Position numbers and translations under genes: made by a program. A DNA stretch of 64,000 nucleotides from Arcobacter sp. FWKO B (GTDB lineage: Bacteria; Campylobacterota; Campylobacteria; Campylobacterales; Arcobacteraceae): positions 1,178,001 through 1,242,000 of the forward strand of contig NZ_CP041403.1 of assembly GCF_014844135.1 (NCBI RefSeq), given 5' to 3'. Shown here one piece after another: positions 38,538-48,083 of the stretch (its first letter is position 1; the number at the start of each line of letters is the position of its first letter). The notes under the pieces were generated by a model. The model saw only the letters and a program-made list of their open reading frames with translations, did no database searches and was not told the DNA's origin.

Positions 38538-38577
38538 TGTGAATAACTCTAAATATTTAATGTGAATATGTGAATAA
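38538..38577. other. oriC: DnaA-box cluster upstream of dnaA (candidate oriC1)
   Basis: Three same-direction boxes, TGTGAATAA (38538-38546), TGTGAATAT (38561-38569) and TGTGAATAA (38569-38577), in a very AT-rich spacer. The last two share one base, a tight array like those at other origins. This spacer separates dnaA from the divergent HD-GYP gene and also holds both promoters. Confidence 0.75.
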
Positions 38578-38639
38578 TTGAAATTCATTACCCAATAAGT
38601 AAAAAAAGTGTATAATCAAACATATATATTGGAGTTATT

Positions 38640-40466
38640 ATGAATAGTCAGTTAAAGAAAAGAGAAATTTCTATTTTATATGTTGAGGATGAAGATATTA
38701 TAAGGGAAGAAGTTCATAAAATTTTGTCAATGTTATGTGAAAAAGTTGATGTAGCTATTGATGGAAAAGATGGATTAGAAAAATTTAAAAGTGGTCAATA
38801 CGATTTAATTATTACTGATATAAATATGCCTTATATGAGTGGATTTGAAATGTTAAAAGAGATAAAAAATATTGATCCAATTATTCCAGCTATTATAATC
38901 TCAGCATATTCACAAGAGGAGTATTTTCTTCAAGCAAGTAAACTTGATATTGTAAATGACTATTTGTTTAAACCATTGAAAATAGTAGATCTAATGGATA
39001 AAATAAATAAACATGTACAAAAAATTGAAGAAAAAAGAGAATATAAAAAAACATTTAAATTACTAGAACAGTATAAGATAGCTGTAGATGAATCATCTAT
39101 TTTATCAAAAACAGATACAAAAGGTAATATTACATATGTTAATGATACCTTTTGTCAAATTTCAAAATATACTAGAGATGAACTTATAGGAAAACCACAT
39201 AATATTGTAAGACATCCAGATATGACAAAAGAGGTATTTAAAGAACTTTGGAAAACAATAAAAGAAGATAAAAAAATATGGCAGGGTAAAATAAAAAATT
39301 TAGCCAAAGATGGGTCAATTTATATTGTTAATACTACAGTGGTACCTATTTTAGATACTTTTGGGAATATTGAAGAATTTATTGCTTTGAGGTATGATAT
39401 TACAGAATTAGAAACATATAAAGAGTTATTAGAAATAAAATTGAATACTACAGATTTAAATCTAAGAAATAAAATGCATTTAGTAAAGGAGTATGAAACA
39501 GCACTTGATGTTTCAACATCACTTATAAGAGTAGATTTAAACTATAACATTACCTATGTAAATGAAAGATTTTTAACAGATAGTGGATATAAAAAAGAAC
39601 AAATTCTTAATAAAAATTTCTTTGATATTATAAAATCAGATATAAAAGATGAAATTAAAAAACATTTTCAGACAGTTGCTACATTTGGACAATGGATTGG
39701 AGTAATAGAAGGGATAAAGAATAATGGTTCAATCTTTTATATGGATTTTACATTTAAAGCAATCAAAGATATAAATGATCAAATAAGTGAATTTATGGGA
39801 ATTGGTAAAGATATAACAGAAATTATAGAACTCCATAAAGAGATTGAAGATACACAAAAAGATGTTATATTTTCATTAGGAAGTATTGGTGAAGCAAGAA
39901 GTAAAGAAACAGGTAACCATGTAAAAAGAGTTGCAGAGTATTCTAAACTATTGGCACTATTATATGGGCTTAGTGAAGTAGAAGCTGAACTTTTAAAGAT
40001 AGCTTCACCAATGCATGATATAGGTAAAATTGGCATTCCTGATGTGATATTAAATAAACCTGCTAAATTTACCCCTGAAGAGTTTGAGATAATGAAAAAT
40101 CACTCTACAATAGGGTACAATATGCTTAATGGTAGTGATAGAAAACTTCTTAAAATATCAGCAATAATAGCATATGAACATCACGAAAAATATGATGGTA
40201 GTGGTTATCCAAGAGGATTAAAAGGTGAGGATATTCATCTTTATGGAAGAATTACGGCTATAGCTGATGTGTTTGATGCATTAGGTAGTGATAGATGTTA
40301 TAAAAAGGCTTGGGAGCTTGATAGAATATTAAATCTTTTAAAAGAAGAAAAAGGGAGACATTTTGATCCTATCTTAATAGATTTATTTTTTGAAAATCTT
40401 AATAAATTTTTGGCAATTCGTGATACATATAAAGATGAATTTGAAAATGAAAAGATAGTGGGTTAA
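38640..40466 (+). CDS. Response regulator with PAS domains and HD-GYP phosphodiesterase
   Basis: A 608-residue signalling protein: receiver domain (YVEDED acidic pocket, phospho-acceptor Asp in [10 protein letters not shown], Lys in LFKPLK), two PAS domains ([12 protein letters not shown].., [10 protein letters not shown]..) and a C-terminal HD-GYP domain with [13 protein letters not shown], the [12 protein letters not shown] signature and [16 protein letters not shown] domains hydrolyse cyclic di-GMP. Its GGAG ribosome binding site and TATAAT are in the dnaA upstream spacer, so it is fired from the origin side. The cognate kinase is unknown. Confidence 0.95.
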   Translation: MNSQLKKREISILYVEDEDIIREEVHKILSMLCEKVDVAIDGKDGLEKFKSGQYDLIITDINMPYMSGFEMLKEIKNIDPIIPAIIISAYSQEEYFLQASKLDIVNDYLFKPLKIVDLMDKINKHVQKIEEKREYKKTFKLLEQYKIAVDESSILSKTDTKGNITYVNDTFCQISKYTRDELIGKPHNIVRHPDMTKEVFKELWKTIKEDKKIWQGKIKNLAKDGSIYIVNTTVVPILDTFGNIEEFIALRYDITELETYKELLEIKLNTTDLNLRNKMHLVKEYETALDVSTSLIRVDLNYNITYVNERFLTDSGYKKEQILNKNFFDIIKSDIKDEIKKHFQTVATFGQWIGVIEGIKNNGSIFYMDFTFKAIKDINDQISEFMGIGKDITEIIELHKEIEDTQKDVIFSLGSIGEARSKETGNHVKRVAEYSKLLALLYGLSEVEAELLKIASPMHDIGKIGIPDVILNKPAKFTPEEFEIMKNHSTIGYNMLNGSDRKLLKISAIIAYEHHEKYDGSGYPRGLKGEDIHLYGRITAIADVFDALGSDRCYKKAWELDRILNLLKEEKGRHFDPILIDLFFENLNKFLAIRDTYKDEFENEKIVG

Positions 40467-40467
40467 A

Positions 40468-40938
40468 ATGTTGATACTTGGAATAGATCCTGGGACTATA
40501 AATTGTGGATATGCAATATTAGAAGTTATAGGTACAAAGAAAAAAATTGTTGAAGCTGGTTTAATAAAAATTAAATCAAAAATACTTCAAGAACAAATTA
40601 TAGAACTTGTTGAAGCAATAGATTTTATCCTTAAAAATCATAAAATTGATGAGGTTGCAATAGAAGATATTTTTTATGCTTTCAATCCAAAAACAGTGAT
40701 TAAGTTGGCTCAATTTCGTGGGGCATTATCTTTGAAAATACTCCAAGAAATAGGAAATTTTAGTGAATATACACCTTTGCAGGTGAAAAAAGCGGTTACT
40801 GGAAATGGAAAAGCAGCAAAAGAGCAGGTTGCTTTTATGGTGAAGACTTTGCTAGGGATTAAACAAGAGATAAAGCCATTAGATATTACAGATGCCATAG
40901 CCGTAGCCATAACTCACTCCCAACGCATAAAAGGGTGA
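40468..40938 (+). CDS. ruvC: Crossover junction endodeoxyribonuclease RuvC
   Basis: Holliday-junction resolvase of 156 residues. The RNase H-fold active site is recognisable: Asp7 in [13 protein letters not shown], Glu in [12 protein letters not shown], and the C-terminal acidic pair in [13 protein letters not shown]. Its ATG comes 1 base after the stop of the HD-GYP gene, so the two share a transcript. A long hairpin at 40929 probably ends it. Confidence 0.96.
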   Translation: MLILGIDPGTINCGYAILEVIGTKKKIVEAGLIKIKSKILQEQIIELVEAIDFILKNHKIDEVAIEDIFYAFNPKTVIKLAQFRGALSLKILQEIGNFSEYTPLQVKKAVTGNGKAAKEQVAFMVKTLLGIKQEIKPLDITDAIAVAITHSQRIKG

Positions 40939-41009
40939 TTTGGGGTAGCTCTTTTATAAATAACTTAGGATACAAACAGATTTCTGGATTTGCCCTAAAT
41001 CACCCTTTT
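40929..41009 (+). terminator. Long-loop terminator-like hairpin after ruvC
   Basis: AAAAGGGTGATTTGGGG (40929-40945) pairs with CCCTAAATCACCCTTTT (40993-41009) at 16 of 17 positions around a 47-base loop. The left arm includes the ruvC stop codon and T-rich sequence follows the right arm. Confidence 0.6.
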
Positions 41010-41016
41010 AAATTTT

Positions 41017-41077
41017 TTGGAACCCCAGATTTATCTGGGCTTGTCTTAAAGATTACCAGATGAATCTGGCGTTCCAA
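41017..41077. repeat. Paired-hairpin intergenic repeat, copy 3
   Basis: Nearly identical to copy 2 (16117-16177), differing at one loop base in each hairpin, with the shared flank continuing to about 41097 (CTTAACTTAAGGG). It lies between the convergent ruvC and thyX genes. Confidence 0.85.
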
Positions 41078-41134
41078 ACGCTTAACTTAAGGGCATTGCG
41101 AATCAGCCTATAATTCAAAATTCAACATTAAATT

Positions 41135-41740
41135 CTAGTGTTCTTCGTTGTTCACACACTTTTCAAACAAATATTTATGTTCAGCTGGTAGTTCTTCATA
41201 AATAGCAAATGAAAGATTTCTTATCTCCCAAAGGGCAGCTTTAGAGCTTCTAAGACTCAAAAAGTTTTGTAAACTTCTTGCATTTATAGTCCAGCTTAGT
41301 TCTGTTTTGTAGCTTTCAGGAAGGCAGTATTTTGCAATATCATTTCCTACACCACTTTGAAGGATTCTTTGTAGATTATCTAATGCCATTCTTGATGCAC
41401 TATCAACTGCTTCATTTCCTGTAACAACCAAAAACTTATCATAATCTATATCATCACACTCTTTTAGTTCTTTTAGAGTGTATCTAGTAGATTTTACAGA
41501 TAAGCTAGCCATTCTATGTCGTGCAAGTTCTTGCAATAAAGCACGACTAATTCCAGCTATGTAGAAATTGTAAGTGATATGCTCTAGGGTTGAAGAGTGC
41601 TTGAATTTATTCCCCACCCTATCAATCAAAGCCATATCAGCTTCACCGCCATTGTCGCTTTTATCAAAGCTTTGCCAACAAGTTCGTATAGCATTTGAAC
41701 ATATAACCAAAGGTGTGTAGTTTAATAGGGTCACTTTCAT
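41135..41740 (-). CDS. thyX: Flavin-dependent thymidylate synthase
   Basis: Methylates dUMP to dTMP using methylene-tetrahydrofolate, FAD and NADPH. The 201-residue protein carries the ThyX signature RHRX7S (Arg74-His75-Arg76 to Ser84) in ELARHRMASLSVKSTRYT. This replaces ThyA, as in most Campylobacterota, and fits with the dCMP deaminase at 9237 as a dUMP supplier. A GAGGAA ribosome binding site precedes the ATG. Confidence 0.97.
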   Translation of the reverse strand: MKVTLLNYTPLVICSNAIRTCWQSFDKSDNGGEADMALIDRVGNKFKHSSTLEHITYNFYIAGISRALLQELARHRMASLSVKSTRYTLKELKECDDIDYDKFLVVTGNEAVDSASRMALDNLQRILQSGVGNDIAKYCLPESYKTELSWTINARSLQNFLSLRSSKAALWEIRNLSFAIYEELPAEHKYLFEKCVNNEEH

Positions 41741-41802
41741 GCAAATTCCTCAAAATATTTGTTATAATTATATAGAATAATTTATAAATTAAAGGTTAAT
41801 TT

Positions 41803-42120
41803 ATGGTCAGTGTATTGTTAGAATTTAGTATGTTTCCTACAGATGTGGGTGAGAGTAAAAGTGAATATGTGTCAAAAGTGGTAGAACATGTACGAAAGAG
41901 TGGTTACCCTTATCAGCTTACCCCTATGGCTACTATTGTAGAGGCTCAAAGTATTGAAGAGGCTTTAGAACTTGTAAAAGAGTGTTATTATATTTTAGAG
42001 CAAAGTGGATGCAATAGAATTTATAGTGTTTTAAAGTTTGATATACGAAAAAACCAACAAAATCGTATGAAATCAAAGATAGAATCAGTTGTAACCAAAA
42101 TTGGTGATGTAAATAAATAG
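41803..42120 (+). CDS. MTH1187/YkoF-family thiamine-binding protein
   Basis: A 105-residue protein of the UPF0045 family, recognisable from VLLEFSMFPTDVG at the start and the SGYPYQLTPMATIVEA segment. Members bind thiamine-like pyrimidines in a small ferredoxin-like fold; the cellular role is unclear. It is divergent from thyX and has an AAAGG ribosome binding site. Confidence 0.9.
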   Translation: MVSVLLEFSMFPTDVGESKSEYVSKVVEHVRKSGYPYQLTPMATIVEAQSIEEALELVKECYYILEQSGCNRIYSVLKFDIRKNQQNRMKSKIESVVTKIGDVNK

Positions 42121-42198
42121 TTTTTAAGCAAAGTTTTAGTATAATCGCGAAAATTTAAATAAATAATTGAAGTTTATTTATTACACAAAAGGAAAACT

Positions 42199-44007
42199 TT
42201 GAGACAAATTAGAAATATTGCAGTTATTGCACACGTTGACCACGGTAAAACTACTCTAGTAGATGGACTACTTAGACAATCAGGTACATTTTCAGCTCAC
42301 CAAGAAGTAGCAGAAAGAGTTATGGATAGCAATGCTATCGAAAAAGAAAGAGGGATTACAATCCTAGCTAAAAATACAGCTATTGACTATGAAGGTTATA
42401 GAATCAACATCATAGATACTCCAGGACACGCCGATTTTGGTGGAGAGGTTGAGAGGGTTCTTAAGATGGTGGACTCTGTTTTATTACTTGTTGATGCACA
42501 AGAAGGTGTTATGCCTCAAACAAAATTCGTTGTTAAAAAAGCTCTAGCTCTTGGACATAGACCAATCGTAGTTGTAAATAAAATAGACAAACCAGCTGCT
42601 GAGCCAGATAGGGTTGTAGATGAAGTATTTGACCTTTTTGATCAAATGGGTGCAACTGAAGAACAATTAGAATTCCCAGTTATTTATGCAGCTGCTAGAA
42701 ATGGTTTTGCAAAATATGCTCTTGAAGATGAGGATAAAGATTTAACTCCATTATTCCAAACAATTCTAAAAGAAGTACCAGCTCCAAAAGGTAGCGATGA
42801 CAATGGTCTTCAACTTCAAGTTTTCACACTTGATTATGATAGCTATATTGGTAAAATAGGTATTTCTAGAATATTTAATGGAACTATATCTTTAGGTGAA
42901 ACTGTAATGCTTGTAAAAGCTGATGGCGAGAAAATTAAAGGAAGAGTTACAAAACTTATTGGTTTCAAAGGTCTAGAAAGAATTGAAATCAAAACAGCAG
43001 GTGCAGGTGATATTGTTGCTGTTGCTGGATTTGAAACTATTGATGTGGGTGATAGTCTTTGTGACCCAGCTAATCCAATGCCACTTGATCCAATGCACAT
43101 AGAAGAGCCAACACTTAGTGTTACTTTTGCAGTAAATGACTCTCCATTAGCTGGAACAGAAGGTAAATATGTAACTTCAAACAAAATTCAAGAAAGACTT
43201 GAAGCTGAAATGAACACAAATATTGCTATGAATTATGAGCAAGTTGGTGAAGGTAAATTTAAAGTAAACGGAAGAGGTGAACTTCAAATTACTATTTTGG
43301 CAGAAAATATGAGAAGAGAAGGTTTTGAGTTTTCAATAGGAAGACCAGAAGTTATCTTAAAAGAAGAAAATGGTGTTAAAATGGAGCCATTTGAGCATTT
43401 AGTTGTGGATGTTCCAGATGAATTTAGTGGTTCTGTTATTGAAAAACTTGGTAGAAGAAAAGCTGTTATGTCAAATATGACTCCAATGGGTATTGGATAT
43501 ACAAGGGTAGAATTTGAAATCCCAGCAAGGGGACTTATTGGATATAGAACAGAGTTTTTAACTGATACAAAAGGTGAGGGTGTATTAAATCACTCATTCT
43601 TAGAGTTCCGTCCATTTAGTGGTACAGTTGAAAGTAGAAAAAATGGTGCATTAGTTTCTATGGAAAATGGTGTAGCTGTTGGTTATTCACTATTCAACCT
43701 ACAAGATAGAGGTATGATGTTTGTTAAACCTCAAGATAAAGTTTATGCTGGTATGGTAATAGGCGAACACTCAAAAGATAATGACCTTGATGTAAACCCA
43801 ATCAAAGGTAAAGCTCAATCAAATGTTAGAAGTAGTGGAGCTGATGAAGCTATCAAAATAATCCCACCAAAAACACATTCACTAGAGAGTGCTTTAGAGT
43901 GGATTGAAGATGATGAATTGGTTGAAATTACACCAATCTCTATTAGAATAAGAAAAAGAGAATTAGACCCTACTAAGAGAAAAAGAACTGCAAAAAAAGG
44001 TAGCTAA
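42199..44007 (+). CDS. typA: Ribosome-associated GTPase TypA/BipA
   Basis: Translational GTPase of 602 residues related to EF-G, assisting ribosome assembly and stress adaptation. It shows the G motifs [27 protein letters not shown] and NKIDKP, then domains II, III and V and the BipA-specific C-terminal domain ([25 protein letters not shown]). Translation starts at TTG 42199, preceded by an AAAAGG ribosome binding site. Confidence 0.97.
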   Translation: MRQIRNIAVIAHVDHGKTTLVDGLLRQSGTFSAHQEVAERVMDSNAIEKERGITILAKNTAIDYEGYRINIIDTPGHADFGGEVERVLKMVDSVLLLVDAQEGVMPQTKFVVKKALALGHRPIVVVNKIDKPAAEPDRVVDEVFDLFDQMGATEEQLEFPVIYAAARNGFAKYALEDEDKDLTPLFQTILKEVPAPKGSDDNGLQLQVFTLDYDSYIGKIGISRIFNGTISLGETVMLVKADGEKIKGRVTKLIGFKGLERIEIKTAGAGDIVAVAGFETIDVGDSLCDPANPMPLDPMHIEEPTLSVTFAVNDSPLAGTEGKYVTSNKIQERLEAEMNTNIAMNYEQVGEGKFKVNGRGELQITILAENMRREGFEFSIGRPEVILKEENGVKMEPFEHLVVDVPDEFSGSVIEKLGRRKAVMSNMTPMGIGYTRVEFEIPARGLIGYRTEFLTDTKGEGVLNHSFLEFRPFSGTVESRKNGALVSMENGVAVGYSLFNLQDRGMMFVKPQDKVYAGMVIGEHSKDNDLDVNPIKGKAQSNVRSSGADEAIKIIPPKTHSLESALEWIEDDELVEITPISIRIRKRELDPTKRKRTAKKGS

Positions 44008-44012
44008 TTTTT

Positions 44013-44447
44013 ATGACTTATTATAGTTATGAAGAATTTATAAGTGATCTTAAATCACTAAAACTTCCCCTAGAAGTTTACTCACCAGAGGCTATAGTAT
44101 CTATAGCTAGAGGTGGGGTAACTTTTGGACACTTTCTATCTAGTATGCTTGATATTAGAGAACTTTACTCTATCAATTCAATACATTATAACGATACAAA
44201 AAAACTTGATACTATAGATATTTTTAATATTCCAGACTTACATACATATACAAAAATATTACTTGTAGATGATATAGTAGATAGTGGGGATACATTAGAT
44301 ACCATTGTAAAAATATTAAAAGAAAAGTACCCAAAACTTCAAATAAAAACAGTTTCAATTTTTTATAAAAAAACTGCCAAAATACAACCAGATTTTATGG
44401 TAAAAGAGGCACATGACTGGATAGAGTTTTTTTGGGAAGAATTTTAA
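44013..44447 (+). CDS. Phosphoribosyltransferase-fold protein
   Basis: A 144-residue protein with the PRPP-binding loop ILLVDDIVDSGDTLDTI and the N-terminal SIARGGVTFGHFLS that forms the PPi loop. It resembles hypoxanthine/xanthine-guanine phosphoribosyltransferases of the Gpt type, but the base cannot be told. It follows typA by 5 bases and its end overlaps the convergent diguanylate cyclase gene by 4 bases. Confidence 0.9.
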   Translation: MTYYSYEEFISDLKSLKLPLEVYSPEAIVSIARGGVTFGHFLSSMLDIRELYSINSIHYNDTKKLDTIDIFNIPDLHTYTKILLVDDIVDSGDTLDTIVKILKEKYPKLQIKTVSIFYKKTAKIQPDFMVKEAHDWIEFFWEEF

Positions 44448-45952
44448 CTATTTATATATTCTACAACCTGATTTCTTCCTTGTGTTTTTGCTCGATAAAG
44501 AGCACTATCAGCTCTTGAAATGGCACATTGGATCTCTGTATCACTAATATTAAGGGCACTTACTCCAATACTTACAGTAAATTTTAATAACCCATTTTCA
44601 TTAGTATTTATGCTCAATTTTTCAATTGATTTGATGATATCTAATCCTTTCTTAAAAGCTTGTTGTTGATTGGTCTCAAGTAATAATATTACAAATTCTT
44701 CCCCACCGATTCTTGCAAAAACATCATTATCTCTCAAAAGAGAAGAGATTGTATGTGAAAAAAGTTTAAGTGCTTTATCTCCGACATTGTGCCCATATGT
44801 ATCATTAATACTTTTGAAGTGATCAATATCAAGCATAAGCAAAGAGCATAAAGTATGGTGTCTTTTTACTCTACTTAACTCTTTATTTGCAATATCAAAG
44901 AAATATCTTCTATTATAAAGTCCAGTTAATTGATCTGTTGTTGCTAATGTTTCAAGTAAGATTTGTTGTTGTTGAATATTATTTAGTGTATTTTTTACAA
45001 GAGTAGTAGCTTTTCCTATTTCGTCAATTTCTTTTAATAACTCTTTTTTTATAGATATGTTTTCTTCACCATTTTCAATGTTATGAAGTGCATTAGTAAT
45101 CCTTACAATAGGTGCAAAAACGAAAATATATAGTAAAATACCTAAAATAGTAAATAATAAACCAATAATTAAAACAAATACAACTATCTTATGTTTAGAA
45201 TTATCAGCACTTTGTGAAATCCCTAATACCTGCTCTATACCAGATTCTGTTGCATGTAAAGTTGTTGTGTTTACAGTTTGTTGAATAGAATCTATTATTT
45301 CAGATTTTAATTTCCATAATAAATTAGCTTCTGTTTCCATAATGTGTGCATTTAATAATAGCCCTGCCAAATGATACATTTGTTTAAATATAGGAGATGA
45401 TTTAATTTCACTATTCATATTATCCATAGATAGAATGACCAAATTAATATTTGACAAATGTTTTTTATCAATAATAAGTTTAATAGAATCTCTAATAACA
45501 CTAAATTGTGAATCTAGAGTTAAATTTTGTATAACTTCAAAAGATGTAGATACATTAGTTAGAATAATATCTACTTGATTTTTTAGGAAATATATGTTTT
45601 TTATATCTTTCCAAATCTCATTTACTTCACTTTTTAGTTTTGGGTTTTCATCAAATATTGGGTCAAACGCTATCACCTGAGCAGTAACTCTAGCTTTTAA
45701 TCTCTCTTTAGTATCAGAAGATGAATATATTATATCACCAGCAGTTTTTAGTCTGTTCATATTAACAACAAATCTTATTTTTGAGGCAATATCTAAGAAT
45801 GATTCATCTTTTGCTTTACTTGATAATGTAGATATTTTGTTTTGAGAAACAATAAGCTCATAGGCAAGATATGTAAATAAAATTACAGTTATAAAAGTTA
45901 TAATAAAAAAAGCATGTAAACTTTTCAAACTAACCTCTTTAGTATATTTCAA
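44444..45952 (-). CDS. Membrane-bound diguanylate cyclase (GGDEF)
   Basis: A 502-residue protein: transmembrane helices at about 12-30 and 252-276 enclose a helical periplasmic sensor region, then a HAMP-like linker and a C-terminal GGDEF domain with the active motif RIGGEEF. An inhibitory-site RxxD (RDND) lies five residues before it, so product inhibition should work. It makes cyclic di-GMP. Its start lies within the end of the substrate-binding-protein gene (14-base overlap), indicating coupled translation and a likely sensory partnership. Confidence 0.95.
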   Translation of the reverse strand: MKYTKEVSLKSLHAFFIITFITVILFTYLAYELIVSQNKISTLSSKAKDESFLDIASKIRFVVNMNRLKTAGDIIYSSSDTKERLKARVTAQVIAFDPIFDENPKLKSEVNEIWKDIKNIYFLKNQVDIILTNVSTSFEVIQNLTLDSQFSVIRDSIKLIIDKKHLSNINLVILSMDNMNSEIKSSPIFKQMYHLAGLLLNAHIMETEANLLWKLKSEIIDSIQQTVNTTTLHATESGIEQVLGISQSADNSKHKIVVFVLIIGLLFTILGILLYIFVFAPIVRITNALHNIENGEENISIKKELLKEIDEIGKATTLVKNTLNNIQQQQILLETLATTDQLTGLYNRRYFFDIANKELSRVKRHHTLCSLLMLDIDHFKSINDTYGHNVGDKALKLFSHTISSLLRDNDVFARIGGEEFVILLLETNQQQAFKKGLDIIKSIEKLSINTNENGLLKFTVSIGVSALNISDTEIQCAISRADSALYRAKTQGRNQVVEYINS

Positions 45953-46685
45953 AAGGGAAATATTTTCTACTTATTTTGCCAAGAGTACCATTTTGATGAA
46001 TTTTGCTAATAACTTCATTTACTTTTATTTGTAGTTCTTTATTATTCTTTGTAATCCCGATATAAGCATAGCTAACATCAGGTGAATTTGGAATATCAGG
46101 TAAATTTCCAATTATCTCAAACTTATCTCCATTATTTCCTGTAGTTAGAAAAAAAAATGCACTAAGTGTATCTCCAAATACTACATCAGCACTGCCATCA
46201 ACAAGTAGGTTTACAGAATCATCAAAAGTACTAGTAGTTACAACTTTAGTACTATGAGCTGAGAGATTTTTTGCATAAGTTTCTTGAATTGTACCACCTT
46301 GAATTGCAATCGTCTTATTTATAAAGAAATCTTTATTATTATAAAAAGTACCCATTTTACCTATTACTACAGGTTTTGCTCTATAGTAAGCTATAGAAAA
46401 ATCAATTTTTTCTTCTCTTTGTTGTGTTTTAGCCATACTAGCAACTATTAAATCAATTTTACCATCACTCATAGCAGGAATTAATTCATTAAAATCCATC
46501 TCTTTAAAAATACATTTTATTTGCAATTCTTCACATATGGTATTTGCTATATCTATATCAAACCCATATAAATTACCATCTGCATCTTTTGAGCTAAATG
46601 GAGGATAACCAGATTCTATCCCTATATATAACTCCTTAGATAGAGCAAAAGTTGAATAAAACGCCCATTCAAGAGATAAATGCAT
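45939..46685 (-). CDS. Family 3 solute-binding protein, 5' end replaced by an IS30 element
   Basis: The 248-residue frame is a periplasmic amino-acid-type binding protein (LYIGIESGYPPFSSKDADGN, FDIDIANTICEELQIKC, DGKIDLIVASMAKTQQREEKI, QGGTIQETYAK). It now begins inside the end of an IS30 element: ATG CAT TTA come from the IS inverted repeat, and a GGTGA ribosome binding site just upstream is also IS sequence. The original start and signal-peptide region lie on the other side of the IS (47757-47817). The present product lacks a normal signal peptide and is probably not exported. No permease genes are near; the neighbour is a diguanylate cyclase, so the protein was probably a sensory subunit. 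Confidence 0.9.
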   Translation of the reverse strand: MHLSLEWAFYSTFALSKELYIGIESGYPPFSSKDADGNLYGFDIDIANTICEELQIKCIFKEMDFNELIPAMSDGKIDLIVASMAKTQQREEKIDFSIAYYRAKPVVIGKMGTFYNNKDFFINKTIAIQGGTIQETYAKNLSAHSTKVVTTSTFDDSVNLLVDGSADVVFGDTLSAFFFLTTGNNGDKFEIIGNLPDIPNSPDVSYAYIGITKNNKELQIKVNEVISKIHQNGTLGKISRKYFPFEIY

Positions 46686-47756
46686 ATTTTCACCAAATTA
46701 AGCTGTTAAGACTTTTGCAACTTTAGCATAAAAAACCTCAGATGGAGTTTTATATCCAAGTGATTTTCTAGGTCTGTTATTTAATCTATTTTGGATTTCT
46801 CTAATTTCTTTTCTTTTCACTTTAGTGAAATCTGTCTGTTTGGGTAAATATTGTCGTATTAGACCATTTGTATGTTCATTTAATCCTCTCTCCCAAGAGT
46901 GATATGGATTTGCAAAGTAAAACTTTGTATCTAATGCTTTTGATACATTTTCATGATATGCAAACTCTTTGCCATTATCTGATGTAATGGTATGCGTAAG
47001 TTCTCTTATTGGATAAAGCATATCTATTAAAGCTTGAGATACAATATCTGCTTTTTTAGAATCAACTTTTTTGATTAATGTAAACTTTGATGCTCTATCA
47101 ACAATAGTAACTAATGCACCAATATGATTTTTACCTATTACTGTATCTATCTCAAAGTCACCAACTCTTTTTTTATGTTCAACAATTTTTGGTCTTTGTT
47201 CAATAGATACTCTGTTTTTAATAACTCCTCTAGAGTTATATTCATTTCCTCTTTTATGATACTTTTTATTCTTATATCTGAGTTTTAAATATAGTTTTCC
47301 ACCGTGATATTTGTTCTTGTAAATATACTGATAAATAGTTTCATGGGATACCCAAGGCAGTTTCTTCAATTTCATAACTCCAGATATTTGTTCAGGAGAC
47401 CAATCCTCTTTAAGCTTATCTTTGATGTAGTTCATAACTTTTCTAGTAAGCTTTAAATGTTTGGTTTTATATTTGTGTCTATAAAAACTCAACTGTTCTG
47501 CAACTTCAGGTTTATAGTCGCCTTCAGAACTATTTCTTTTTAGTTCTCTACTAATTGTAGATTGTGAAGTACCTAAACAATCAGCAATTTCCTTTTGAGT
47601 ATATCCAACCTTAATATAAGCATATATTTGGTATCTTTCTTTTAGGGTTAACTGTGTGAATTTCTTCATAAATATTTTCCTATTTTGTGGTGAAAAAGGA
47701 TAACAAAATATTTGTTAACCCCTCCTATAACCTTTACTTTAAGAAAATATGCATTT
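46678..47756 (-). mobile_element. IS30-family insertion sequence
   Basis: An element of about 1079 bases bounded by perfect 14-base inverted repeats (AAATGCATATTTTC at 46678-46691, its complement at 47743-47756), flanked by AT on both sides, consistent with a 2-base target duplication. It carries one transposase gene. The element has landed inside the signal-peptide region of a substrate-binding-protein gene. The intact ends and intact transposase suggest a recent insertion. Confidence 0.88.
46698..47669 (-). CDS. IS30-family transposase
   Basis: An intact 323-residue DDE transposase: N-terminal helix-turn-helix (LTLKERYQIYAYIKVGYTQ, KEIADCLGTSQSTISRELKR), then the catalytic core with FEIDTVIGK (first Asp), ITSDNGKEFAYHE (second Asp) and the Glu-containing HSWERGLNEHTNGLIRQYLP segment typical of IS30. 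The length is normal. It is read in the same direction as the gene it interrupts. Confidence 0.95.
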   Translation of the reverse strand: MKKFTQLTLKERYQIYAYIKVGYTQKEIADCLGTSQSTISRELKRNSSEGDYKPEVAEQLSFYRHKYKTKHLKLTRKVMNYIKDKLKEDWSPEQISGVMKLKKLPWVSHETIYQYIYKNKYHGGKLYLKLRYKNKKYHKRGNEYNSRGVIKNRVSIEQRPKIVEHKKRVGDFEIDTVIGKNHIGALVTIVDRASKFTLIKKVDSKKADIVSQALIDMLYPIRELTHTITSDNGKEFAYHENVSKALDTKFYFANPYHSWERGLNEHTNGLIRQYLPKQTDFTKVKRKEIREIQNRLNNRPRKSLGYKTPSEVFYAKVAKVLTA

Positions 47757-47817
47757 ATGATTTGAACTTAGGAAATAATAAGCTTAAGAAGAAGATAATT
47801 TTGATATTTAGCATCAT
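47757..47817 (-). pseudogene. Separated 5' end of the solute-binding-protein gene
   Basis: On the minus strand an AAGGAA ribosome binding site (47825-47830) is followed after 7 bases by ATG ATG and 19 codons encoding MMLNIKIIFFLSLLFPKFK. With the IS and one AT copy removed, this joins in frame to SSLEWAFYSTFALSKE of the downstream gene. It is the original start and hydrophobic signal region of the binding protein. The rest of the spacer to 48083 shows only AT-rich sequence and the promoter of the next gene. Confidence 0.85.
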
Positions 47818-48083
47818 TAGATAGTTCCTTATAATTTTTTAATTATAAATTCAGCTTCTTGTATAATATCAAAATATAAATAAAAATAATCTTATTTTGC
47901 ATATAAAACTATTATTAGTTAGTTTCGTTGTTTATTTTTAAAACAAAAGATATAAATATAAAAATTCTTTATAACTATATAGAAAGAGTTTTTTTATATT
48001 GTAGATTAACTGTTATATTCTTGAATAAAAGCAAATAGAGTATATAATACAAAAATTAGATATATTGTATAAAAAGGTATAAA

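Noticed and set aside
36992-38640. Looked for parS-like sites (TGTTTCACGTGAAACA) near the origin.
   Set aside because: No matching 16-base palindrome was seen by eye; the hairpin at 37079-37097 is different.
42199-42201. An alternative upstream ATG start for typA.
   Set aside because: None lies in frame after a ribosome binding site; TTG 42199 is correctly spaced from AAAAGG and gives the normal N-terminus.
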